Positions 1 through 6,120 of a stretch of 6,562 bases of DNA are shown piece after piece. The stretch is taken from assembly GCA_027310325.1 (NCBI GenBank), contig DAIDBB010000070.1:1-6562 (forward strand), given 5' to 3'. Made by a program: the position numbers and the translations under genes. The DNA comes from a bacterium. GTDB taxonomy: Bacteria > Desulfobacterota > GWC2-55-46. Under the pieces are notes generated by a model that saw nothing but the letters and a program-made list of their open reading frames with translations, was not told where the DNA came from and did no database searches. How positions within the stretch are numbered: the stretch's first letter is position 1; every line of letters begins with the position of its first letter.

Positions 1-134
1 CATTCATAACATCAACAGGATTTGAAGCTGTAGCGCTGCAACACGAGGTCGACCACCTTGACGGTATCCTTTTCATCGACAGGATAACGAACATGAAAAG
101 GGACCTTTTCAAACGGAATATCAAAAATTTATAA
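1..134 (+). CDS. def: Peptide deformylase, C-terminal fragment
   Basis: This is the 3' end of a gene entering from the left edge; the first complete codon is at position 3, and 43 residues precede a TAA stop at 132-134. The peptide contains ALQHEVDHLDGILFIDRI. HEVDH is the HEXXH metal-binding motif of peptide deformylase, and the flanking LQHE..HLDG.LFIDR is the classic third conserved block of the family. The enzyme removes the formyl group from the N-terminal methionine of nascent proteins in the cytoplasm, using Fe2+ or another divalent metal held by the two motif histidines and an upstream cysteine, which is outside the window. After the motif a short basic tail of about 20 residues ends the protein, which is normal for the family. 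The gene lies 139 nt upstream of bioB on the same strand. I see no convincing terminator after it, so some read-through into the biotin operon is possible. Confidence 0.93.
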   Translation, partial: FITSTGFEAVALQHEVDHLDGILFIDRITNMKRDLFKRNIKNL

Positions 135-174
135 AAAAAACCCCAGAAAGTCATTGCTCTTGCCCCGGCCCCTC

Positions 175-209
175 AATTGTCAACCCTAATTAGTCATAAG
201 TTGACAATT
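175..209. promoter_or_regulatory. Putative BirA-type biotin operator (inverted repeat)
   Basis: A perfect 10-bp inverted repeat, AATTGTCAAC at 175-184 and GTTGACAATT at 200-209, is separated by 15 nt. Known BirA operators are long-spaced palindromes of the form TTGT(A/T)AACC...GGTT(A/T)ACAA upstream of bio genes. Here the arms read TTGTCAAC/GTTGACAA, a close match with C in place of A/T. Counted between 9-bp arms the spacer is 13 nt, slightly shorter than the 14-16 nt I recall for enterobacterial sites. The location, about 65 nt upstream of the first bio gene and overlapping a -35 box, is what a biotin repressor site needs. The other known bio regulators, BioR and BioQ, use different palindromes. 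Assignment to BirA is inference, because no birA gene lies in the window. Confidence 0.72.
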
Positions 210-229
210 ATGGCCCTTCCATGTTAAGC
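201..229 (+). promoter_or_regulatory. Candidate sigma-70 promoter of the bio operon
   Basis: TTGACA at 201-206 matches the -35 consensus exactly and lies inside the right arm of the putative operator. With a 17-bp spacer the -10 position is TTAAGC (224-229), a poor match, so only the -35 half is convincing. Transcription would begin near 236, giving a leader of about 38 nt before the bioB start. The overlap of the -35 box with the palindrome suggests repression by steric exclusion of RNA polymerase. Confidence 0.42.
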
Positions 230-262
230 AAATTAGGTTAAATAGACTTCTCCAAATACGAA

Positions 263-268
263 AGGAAG
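263..268 (+). promoter_or_regulatory. Ribosome binding site fixing the GTG start of bioB
   Basis: AGGAAG lies 5 nt upstream of the GTG at 274-276. This strong Shine-Dalgarno match at ideal spacing supports GTG as the true start. The next in-frame ATG is at codon 22, inside the conserved N-terminal region. Confidence 0.8.
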
Positions 269-273
269 ATACG

Positions 274-1260
274 GTGGACATATTAAAGAAGGCTCTTCAA
301 AACGGCTTGAACGGGCAAGGTCTTAGCGGCCCTGATGCTATGGCGCTCGCCGCCCTTCCAAACGACAACATCTACGAGATACTTTCGGTCACCGATAAGG
401 TAAGGAGACGCCATAAGGGGATGGAGGTAAACCTCTGCTCTATCGTCAACGCCAAGAGCGGCCTTTGCAAGGAGGACTGCTCCTTCTGCGCCCAGTCGAT
501 AAAATACAATACGGCGATAAAGGAATATCCGATGGTCGGGGCCGAGGCCATAGTCGATGCCGCCGTTAAGGCGGAAAGCACCGGGGCGCGGGAGTTCTCA
601 ATAGTAACGAGCGGCACGAAGATAGAAAAGGAAAAGGACGTCTCCATACTTATTGAAACTCTCAAGTCGATGAGGGAGACGGTCGGCATGGAGCGGTGCG
701 CCTCGCTGGGGATATTAAAGCGGGAGGTCCTCGAGGACTTAAAAGAAAGCGGCTTGGAGAGCTACCACCATAACCTTGAGACAAGCGCGAGCTTCTTTCC
801 AAATATATGCACGACGCATAGGTATGAGGAAGATATCGAGGTAATAAAGACGGCCAAGGAGCTCGGATTCTACGTCTGCTCGGGCGGCATATTCGGCCTC
901 GGAGAATCATGGGCGGACAGAATAGAACTTGCGGAGACCCTGAAGAAGCTCGAGGTGGATTCGATTCCGGTAAATTTCCTCAACCCCAGGCCTGGCACCC
1001 CGCTTGAGGGCGCTAAAAACCTCACTCCAATCGACTGCCTGAAGATAATAGCCGTCATACGGCTAATGATGCCCGTTAAGGACATAGTTATCTGCGGCGG
1101 AAGAAATGTAGGCCTCCGCGACCTCCAGCCGCTCATATTCGCGGCTGGAGCGAACGGGATGATGATAGGAAATTATCTTACGACCCCTGGAAGGGACATA
1201 GAGGCCGATACGCAGATGCTGAAGGACCTGGGCCTAAAGCCAAGGGGAGTAGACCGATAA
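274..1260 (+). CDS. bioB: Biotin synthase BioB (radical SAM), divergent anaerobe-like type
   Basis: BioB inserts sulfur into dethiobiotin to form biotin, the last step of the pathway, using a radical SAM [4Fe-4S] cluster and a second, sacrificial Fe-S cluster. Its 328 residues suit the family (E. coli about 346, with a longer C-terminal tail). The radical SAM motif CxxxCxxC is C65-C69-C72 in GLCKEDCSFCAQS. Other family blocks are YHHNLETS (164-171), VCSGGIFGLGE (201-211) and the GGR segment (275-277). E. coli ligands C128, C188 and R260 correspond to C142, C202 and R277. The E. coli C97 position (RFCMG) aligns with EFSI here, so that ligand appears to be S109. Extra cysteines occur at C55, C179, C255 and C274. 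The pattern LCSIVNAKSG with CTTH and CGGR is one I associate with BioB of anaerobes. The GTG start has a strong RBS. It is the first gene of the operon, 1 nt before bioF. Confidence 0.97.
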   Translation: MDILKKALQNGLNGQGLSGPDAMALAALPNDNIYEILSVTDKVRRRHKGMEVNLCSIVNAKSGLCKEDCSFCAQSIKYNTAIKEYPMVGAEAIVDAAVKAESTGAREFSIVTSGTKIEKEKDVSILIETLKSMRETVGMERCASLGILKREVLEDLKESGLESYHHNLETSASFFPNICTTHRYEEDIEVIKTAKELGFYVCSGGIFGLGESWADRIELAETLKKLEVDSIPVNFLNPRPGTPLEGAKNLTPIDCLKIIAVIRLMMPVKDIVICGGRNVGLRDLQPLIFAAGANGMMIGNYLTTPGRDIEADTQMLKDLGLKPRGVDR

Positions 1261-1261
1261 G

Positions 1262-2425
1262 ATGGAAAAAATGGATACCGAGATTAAAGAAGAATTATCA
1301 AGGCTCAACGCATTGGGTCTAGGGCGGACCCTTTTGCCCATTGAAGGCCCGCAGGGTCCCAGGGTCGCCATCAACGGTAGCGTGGTCGTCCTCCTCTGCT
1401 CGAACGATTACCTCGGGCTTGCCAGCCACCCGCTCGTGAAGGCCGCCGCAATAGAGGCCATAGAAAAGTACGGTTTTGGCTCCGGGGCTTCGAGACTGGT
1501 ATCCGGAAACATGGAGCCACACAGGCTTCTTGAGGACAGAATAAGAAAGTTCAAGGGGACCGAGGCCGCGCTCGTCTTTAACTCAGGGTATCACGCAAAC
1601 CTCGGGTGCATCGGGGCCCTCGCGGGGCGCTCGGCAGAGATATTCTCGGATAAGTCAAACCACGCTTCCATAGTTGATGCGTGCGTCCTCAGCCGCGCAG
1701 AGGTAAAAAGGTATCCGAACAAGGATGTAAACCGGCTTGAGGACCTCCTTAAGAGATCGAAGGCAAAAAGGAAGCTCATAGTAACGGACGGGGTATTCAG
1801 CATGGACGGCTCTATAGCGCCGCTCGACAGTATAGTCACTCTCCTCGATAGGTACGGCGCGATCCTTATTGTGGACGATGCGCACGCAACGGGCGTCCTC
1901 GGCAAGGGCGGAAGGGGCACCCTCGAGCACTTCGGCGTACGGCACCCGTCGATTATACAGATGGGTACGCTCGGCAAGGCCATAGGGGCTTTCGGGGCCT
2001 TTATCGCCGGAAGCCGTGAGCTCATAGAGCTACTCGTCTCAAAGGCCCGGCCCTTTGTCTATACGACGGCGCTGCCGCCCTCGGTATGCGCCGCCGCGGC
2101 AAAGTCTATAGATATAATCGATGAGACCCCGGGGCTTAGGGAAACACTCTGTGAGAACGTCTCTTATTTCAGGGATGGGCTTTGTGGGGCAGGCCTTGAT
2201 GCTCCCGGTAGCACCCAGATAATACCGATAATAGTAGGGGATGCCCAAAGGACGATGGAGATAAGTAGACGCCTACTCGAAAAAGGCGTTTTTATCCAGG
2301 GCATAAGGCCGCCCACCGTGCCTGAGAACACTTCGAGATTAAGGGTCACCATCACCTCGGCCCACTCGAAAGAAGACCTGAAGAAGTCCCTGTCGGCTAT
2401 AAAGGAAGTCCTGAATGAATGTTGA
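1262..2425 (+). CDS. bioF: 8-amino-7-oxononanoate synthase BioF
   Basis: BioF is a cytoplasmic PLP enzyme of the alpha-oxoamine synthase family. It condenses the pimeloyl thioester (pimeloyl-ACP in the BioC-BioH route) with L-alanine, releasing CO2, to give 7-keto-8-aminopelargonate. The 387 residues match the usual length of about 385. Key parts are CSNDYLGLASHP (46-57), GSGASRLVSG (73-82), the histidine stacking on PLP in SNHAS (H134), DDAHATG (205-211, with D205 and H208 contacting the cofactor), and the PLP lysine K239 in MGTLGKAIGAFG. The C-terminal PPTVPENTSRLRVT block favours BioF over the related 2-amino-3-ketobutyrate CoA ligase, as does the operon. The ATG lies 1 nt after the bioB stop. 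GGGGAG ends 12 nt upstream, a long spacing, so translational coupling to bioB is likely. The next in-frame ATG (codon 4) is even further from this site. The 3' end overlaps bioH by 11 bp. Confidence 0.97.
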   Translation: MEKMDTEIKEELSRLNALGLGRTLLPIEGPQGPRVAINGSVVVLLCSNDYLGLASHPLVKAAAIEAIEKYGFGSGASRLVSGNMEPHRLLEDRIRKFKGTEAALVFNSGYHANLGCIGALAGRSAEIFSDKSNHASIVDACVLSRAEVKRYPNKDVNRLEDLLKRSKAKRKLIVTDGVFSMDGSIAPLDSIVTLLDRYGAILIVDDAHATGVLGKGGRGTLEHFGVRHPSIIQMGTLGKAIGAFGAFIAGSRELIELLVSKARPFVYTTALPPSVCAAAAKSIDIIDETPGLRETLCENVSYFRDGLCGAGLDAPGSTQIIPIIVGDAQRTMEISRRLLEKGVFIQGIRPPTVPENTSRLRVTITSAHSKEDLKKSLSAIKEVLNEC

Positions 2426-3197
2426 CTCTCTTCTATTCGTTCACGGCTGGGCGACGGACAGCTGGGTCTGGGAGCCTTTTGCATCGGCCTTCAAGGGCCT
2501 AGCTCCCTTGAACGTAAACCTTCCCGGACACGGGGGCCAGGGGAAGTGGGATACGCCAACCATTCATCCGGCTGTTCAGGAAATAACGAGGCAGATCGAA
2601 AGCCGGACAAACATCCTTGGCATAGGATGGTCCCTCGGGGCGCAGGCGCTTATCGCATCAGCCCTTGAGAGCAGACAAAAATTTACGGGCCTCATCCTCG
2701 TAGGAGCAACGCCTTCGTTCGTTACAAAGGAGGATTTTCCCTGGGGCCAGTCAAGGGCCCTTACAAAGAGGATGATAATGGACATGAAAAAAGACCCGGG
2801 CGGGACGCTCAAGAGGTTCTACCCATTGAACTTCATCGGGTCGGAAAAGAGTGTCAGGGTCAGGGAGTTCATGGAAAGATACAGGTATCCCGGGCCTATT
2901 TCGTGCGACGGACCGATACCCGGCTGCTTTCCCTCATTCAAATATGGCGAGATAACCAGGGCCCTTGAGGCCCTTTACTCAGAAGACCTCCGGGAGATGC
3001 TCGACGCGCTGGACCTTCCGGTCCTTATCGTCCACGGCCGGATGGACGGCATAGTCCCGATAGGGGCCGGACAGTATCTCGCCTCAACGATCGATGGGGC
3101 GCGGCTTGAGGTCTATGAGAAAACGGGTCACGCCCCCTTCATAACGGAACCTGAAAAGTTTAAGGATACGATAAAAAGGTTCATGGATGGTCTTTAG
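2415..3197 (+). CDS. bioH: Pimeloyl-ACP methyl ester carboxylesterase, BioH-like alpha/beta hydrolase
   Basis: This enzyme hydrolyses the methyl ester of pimeloyl-ACP, ending the elongation cycles started by BioC and freeing pimeloyl-ACP for BioF. The 260 residues form an alpha/beta hydrolase close in size to E. coli BioH (256). Visible elements are the oxyanion-side HGW motif (10-12), LPGHG (36-40), the nucleophile elbow GWSLG with S73, the acid D211 in HGRMDGIVP, and the base H239 in GHAPFITEP. GWSLG and GHAPFI are shared with E. coli BioH (S82, D207 and H235 there). The ATG overlaps the end of bioF by 11 bp and has AGGAAG 6 nt upstream, so it is coupled to bioF. The position directly before bioC strongly supports the assignment. 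Other pimeloyl esterases (BioG, BioK, BioV) act at the same step, but the sequence looks most like BioH. In E. coli bioH is unlinked to the bio operon; here it is inside. Confidence 0.9.
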   Translation: MNVDSLLFVHGWATDSWVWEPFASAFKGLAPLNVNLPGHGGQGKWDTPTIHPAVQEITRQIESRTNILGIGWSLGAQALIASALESRQKFTGLILVGATPSFVTKEDFPWGQSRALTKRMIMDMKKDPGGTLKRFYPLNFIGSEKSVRVREFMERYRYPGPISCDGPIPGCFPSFKYGEITRALEALYSEDLREMLDALDLPVLIVHGRMDGIVPIGAGQYLASTIDGARLEVYEKTGHAPFITEPEKFKDTIKRFMDGL

Positions 3198-3212
3198 ACC
3201 AAATATTAGCTT

Positions 3213-4049
3213 ATGATAGATAAAAATATCGTAAAAAAAAGTTTTTCAATGGCGGTGCAAAGCTACGACTCGAACTCCGGGCTTCAAAGGTCGGTCGCTG
3301 AAGACCTCCTTGAGTTCCTCGGCTGCATCATGGAGTCAAGAAAACCGGCTTACGCGGGTGCAATTTCTCAAAGCCTTCCGTATGACTTGGCCGCTCATGA
3401 AGCGCGCATCCTCGATATCGGCTGCGGCACAGGCGGGCTTACCGGTGGCATAAAAGGCCTTTTTCCGAGCGCAGGCATATGGGCCGCTGACATAGCCCTG
3501 CCTATGCTCGTAAAGGCAGGGGAAAACCTTCACGGCGCCGCCGAACTCGTACAGGCCGATTGCGAGGCCCTCCCTTTCAAGGTCTCGGCCTTTGACATCG
3601 TAGCTTCGAGCCTTGCATATCAATGGGCTGCGGAGAGCCTTTCGGCCTTCAGGGAGGCAAACCGGGTACTTAAAAAAAACGGGCTCCTGGTCTTTTCGAC
3701 GCTAGGGCCAGGGACGTTACGGGAACTCAAGGAGTGCCTGAGCGCGGCCCTTCCAGCGTATACGAGTCCCGTGACTTATAAAGGCCCTGATGCGTTGGCG
3801 CTTGAGCTAAAAAGGGCCGGATTCAATGTGGAAGCGATAGAAAGCCGGAATACAGTAAGGACCTATGAAAATATGAGAGCTCTTATAAGGACCCTTAAGA
3901 TGATAGGCGCCTCCCCTCCCCTTAAAGGGCTCTCCGTCGGGCCGGCCCTGAGAAGGGCCGAAAGGATATACCAGGAAAGATACCCATCGGCTAACGGCAA
4001 GGTCCTGGCCACGTACGAAGTCATATTCGCGGCGGCCCGAAAGGAATAG
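3213..4049 (+). CDS. bioC: Malonyl-ACP O-methyltransferase BioC
   Basis: BioC methylates the free carboxyl of malonyl-ACP with SAM, disguising it as a fatty acid primer so that two elongation rounds yield pimeloyl-ACP methyl ester. The 278 residues include the BioC N-terminal signature KKSFSMAVQSYDSNSGLQR (8-26), SAM motif I ILDIGCGTGGLT (66-77), an acidic motif II residue in AADI (D93), DCEALPF (116-122), the BioC-typical LAYQW (134-138) and a C-terminal LKMIGA (228-233). About 18-20 extra residues (roughly 37-64) precede motif I compared with E. coli and Bacillus BioC as I remember them. The ATG at 3213 is chosen because the N-terminal signature begins immediately after it. It has no recognisable Shine-Dalgarno sequence and lies 15 nt after bioH, unlike the tighter junctions elsewhere in the operon. 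An A8 run occurs at 3233-3240, in codons 7-10. Confidence 0.95.
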   Translation: MIDKNIVKKSFSMAVQSYDSNSGLQRSVAEDLLEFLGCIMESRKPAYAGAISQSLPYDLAAHEARILDIGCGTGGLTGGIKGLFPSAGIWAADIALPMLVKAGENLHGAAELVQADCEALPFKVSAFDIVASSLAYQWAAESLSAFREANRVLKKNGLLVFSTLGPGTLRELKECLSAALPAYTSPVTYKGPDALALELKRAGFNVEAIESRNTVRTYENMRALIRTLKMIGASPPLKGLSVGPALRRAERIYQERYPSANGKVLATYEVIFAAARKE

Positions 4050-4051
4050 GA

Positions 4052-5407
4052 ATGACAGGAAAGAGAAGGCTTCAAGAACTGGATAAGCTCCGCGTCTGGC
4101 ACCCCTTTACCCAGATGAAGGAGTGGAACTCCAGGACGCCTCTTATAATAGAAAAAGGCGAAGGGAACTACCTTATAGATATCAACGGAAAGCGATACCT
4201 CGACGGCGTCTCTTCCCTTTGGGTCACGGTCCACGGCCACAGAAAAAAGGAGATAGACCGCGCGATAAAAAACCAGCTGGATAAGATCGCGCACTCGACG
4301 CTCCTCGGCCTCGGTAACGTCCCCTCGATACTGCTCGCTGAAAAGCTCGTGAGTATTGCCCCGAGGGGCCTTAAGAAGGTCTTCTACTCCGATAGCGGCT
4401 CGACGGCCGTTGAGATAGCCTTGAAGATTTCTTTCCAGTACTGGGAACAGACGCAAAAGGATAACAAGAAAATTAAGTTTATCGCTTTTACAGGCGCATA
4501 CCACGGCGACACGTTCGGGTCCATGAGCGTTGGAGAGATAGACATATTCGTAAAAAAGTACAGGCCCCTTCTTTTCGACACCTACCGCGCACCTTACCCG
4601 TACTGCTACAGGTGCACGTTGAAAAAGTCATACCCTCGATGCAAACTCGCCTGCCTTGAAATACTGGAGATACTTTTGCGGGAGCATAACCGGGAGATAG
4701 CCGCCTGCGTCATAGAGCCCCTTTTGCAGGGCGCGGCCGGGATGATTTCCTCTCCACCGGGGTTTCTAAAAGAAGTAAGAAGGCTTACAAAAAAATATAA
4801 CGTCCACCTGATAGCAGACGAGGTCGCTACCGGCTTCGGCAGGACCGGAAGGATGTTCGCCTGTGACGTCGAGGGCATAAGCCCTGATATCCTTTGCCTC
4901 GGCAAAGGGCTTACGGGCGGCTATATGCCCCTTGCCGCTACCCTGACGACGGATAAAATATACAGGGCCTTCCTGGGCGACCAAAGCGAGCTTAAGACAT
5001 TTTTCCACGGCCATACATATACGGGAAATCCACTTGGCTGCGCTGCGGCCCTCGCGAACCTCGATGTCTTTAAAAAAGAACGGACGATCGAAAGACTGAA
5101 CGGAAAGATAAAGCTCTTTAAGAGACTGCTTATGGACCTCCATGGCCTTAAGCACGTAGGCGAAGTGCGCCATATCGGGTTAGTTGCCGGGGTCGAGCTT
5201 GTTAAAGACCGGGTTACGAAAGACCCCTATCCATCCGGAGCACGGACCGGTAACGCCGTATGCATGGATGCAAGGGACCGTGGCCTCATCATAAGGCCCT
5301 TAGGGGATACCCTTGTAATAATGCCGCCCTTAAGCATAAAGGAGGCGGAGCTCAAGAGGATCGTTAAGATCGTGCGCGAGTCCATCATAAAGGTTACCGG
5401 AGAATGA
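4052..5407 (+). CDS. bioA: Adenosylmethionine-8-amino-7-oxononanoate (DAPA) aminotransferase BioA
   Basis: BioA transfers an amino group to 7-keto-8-aminopelargonate, giving 7,8-diaminopelargonate (DAPA). It is a class III PLP aminotransferase, and 451 residues is a normal length. Motifs are WHPFTQMKEW (16-25, the BioA N-terminal signature), GSTAVEIALK (116-125), YHGDTFGSMSVG (150-161), DEVATGFGRTG (256-266, with D256 binding the PLP nitrogen), the Schiff-base lysine K285 in LGKGLTGG, and HTYTGNPLGCAAA (321-333). The amino donor in E. coli is SAM, while Bacillus subtilis BioA uses lysine. I cannot tell the donor here, although HPFTQMKEW looks more like the Bacillus type. A cysteine cluster C185, C188, C197, C201 (CxxC-8-CxxxC) sits in a loop also found in some other BioA proteins. 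The start is 2 nt after the bioC stop, with AAAGGA 6 nt upstream. The stop overlaps the bioD start as ATGA. Confidence 0.97.
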   Translation: MTGKRRLQELDKLRVWHPFTQMKEWNSRTPLIIEKGEGNYLIDINGKRYLDGVSSLWVTVHGHRKKEIDRAIKNQLDKIAHSTLLGLGNVPSILLAEKLVSIAPRGLKKVFYSDSGSTAVEIALKISFQYWEQTQKDNKKIKFIAFTGAYHGDTFGSMSVGEIDIFVKKYRPLLFDTYRAPYPYCYRCTLKKSYPRCKLACLEILEILLREHNREIAACVIEPLLQGAAGMISSPPGFLKEVRRLTKKYNVHLIADEVATGFGRTGRMFACDVEGISPDILCLGKGLTGGYMPLAATLTTDKIYRAFLGDQSELKTFFHGHTYTGNPLGCAAALANLDVFKKERTIERLNGKIKLFKRLLMDLHGLKHVGEVRHIGLVAGVELVKDRVTKDPYPSGARTGNAVCMDARDRGLIIRPLGDTLVIMPPLSIKEAELKRIVKIVRESIIKVTGE

Positions 5408-6120
5408 GCCGGGGCTATTTCATAACCGGGACCGATACCGGCGTCGGCAAGACCTTTGTAACCTCTCTAATGGCTAAAGCCTTGACGGATGAGGGGATAG
5501 ATACCGGCGTCATGAAGCCGGTTGAGACCGGCTGCGCCGTTAAAAAAGGGATACTCATTCCCAAAGACGCCCTTATGCTTAAAGGGTCATCTGGCGCGGA
5601 CGACCATATCGATATCATCAACCCTTACAGGTTTTCTCCGCCGCTTGCCCCGAATATCGCCGCCCGGCTTAAAGGGGTAGAGATAGATTTAAATAAGATC
5701 AAAGACAGCTACATGGCCCTCTTGAAGGCCCATCGGGTAGTCCTCGTCGAGGGCGCGGGCGGCCTCCTTACCCCTCTCTCCGATAACAAGACCATGGCGG
5801 ACCTGGCCCTTTTCCTTAAGCTCCCGCTTATAATCGTGGTCCCTTCGAGGATAGGCGTCATAAACCATACGCTCCTTACAGTGGAATACGCGCGAGCGAA
5901 CGGTATCCCTGTAAAGGGGATTATCGTCAACAATCCCATTGCCCCGAAGAAAGACCCGAGCCGCGAATACAATAGGCTAGAGATCGAAAGGCTTACCGGC
6001 GTTCCTGTGTGGGGCGAGCTGCCGTTCGTTAAGGCAAGCGACAAGAAAAAAAGGGCTTCCCTCTTTTCAGAAGGAAGCCCTTTCCGTTCGGCTAATCTAA
6101 AGGTCTTACTTTCCCTTTGA
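5404..6120 (+). CDS. bioD: ATP-dependent dethiobiotin synthetase BioD
   Basis: BioD closes the ureido ring of DAPA with CO2 and ATP to make dethiobiotin, the BioB substrate. The 238 residues fit the family (about 220-240). It has the P-loop GTDTGVGKT (9-17, with K16 and T17), KPVETG (38-43, whose lysine activates the reaction), D55 in the metal-binding position, VEGAGGLLTPL (115-125, with E116 a Mg2+ ligand), and VNN (175-177), which helps recognise the nucleotide base. The ATG overlaps the bioA stop by 4 bp (ATGA), indicating translational coupling, with AAAGG about 10 nt upstream. It is the last operon gene. Its final codons overlap the convergent aconitase gene by 15 bp. Residues about 215-227 are encoded by DNA that also forms the probable aconitase terminator, so the lysine-rich, low-complexity tail (KKKRASLF) may be shaped by that second role. 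Confidence 0.97.
   Translation: MSRGYFITGTDTGVGKTFVTSLMAKALTDEGIDTGVMKPVETGCAVKKGILIPKDALMLKGSSGADDHIDIINPYRFSPPLAPNIAARLKGVEIDLNKIKDSYMALLKAHRVVLVEGAGGLLTPLSDNKTMADLALFLKLPLIIVVPSRIGVINHTLLTVEYARANGIPVKGIIVNNPIAPKKDPSREYNRLEIERLTGVPVWGELPFVKASDKKKRASLFSEGSPFRSANLKVLLSL
6046..6083 (-). terminator. Intrinsic terminator of the convergent aconitase gene, inside bioD
   Basis: Reading the minus strand, AAAGGGCTTCC (6083-6073) and GGAAGCCCTTT (6060-6050) form a perfect 11-bp stem with a 12-nt loop. It is followed by an uninterrupted run of seven T (6052-6046, the first three within the stem). It begins 23 nt beyond the aconitase TAA, the usual place for a Rho-independent terminator. On the + strand the same hairpin is preceded by the A run and followed only by TTTCCG, so it should act mainly in the minus direction. 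I found no separate terminator for the bio operon on the + strand. Confidence 0.82.

Noticed and set aside
133..165. Possible terminator after def at the A8/CCCC stretch
   Set aside because: On the minus strand this reads GGGG followed by T8, but no complementary C-rich arm precedes it. On the + strand there is no U run.
154..182. Divergent minus-strand promoter using the TTGACA in the left operator arm (182-177)
   Set aside because: The palindrome produces a TTGACA on this strand automatically. The -10 position is GAGCAA, a poor match, and there is no divergent gene because def runs the other way.
135..273. Riboswitch or attenuator in the bio leader
   Set aside because: The predicted leader is short (about 38 nt). 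I see no terminator or anti-terminator pairing, and I know of no established biotin riboswitch.
1591..2025. Open frame of 144 codons on the minus strand within bioF
   Set aside because: It lies fully inside bioF and its translation is low-complexity, rich in Ser, Arg and Pro, as expected for an antisense shadow.
2419..2425. Alternative ATG at 2419 near the bioF-bioH junction
   Set aside because: It is in a different frame and does not give the FVHGW hydrolase N-terminus. The ATG at 2415 does, and has AGGAAG at proper spacing.
2958..2974. Small hairpin AGGGCC-CTTGA-GGCCCT inside bioH
   Set aside because: It has only six base pairs with no following U run and lies mid-gene. Such short GC palindromes are expected by chance here.
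3863..4504. Long open frame on the minus strand, 213 codons, across the bioC-bioA junction
   Set aside because: It is antisense to two certain genes, resembles no family I know, and has no supporting start context. It is a by-product of the codon bias of bioC and bioA.
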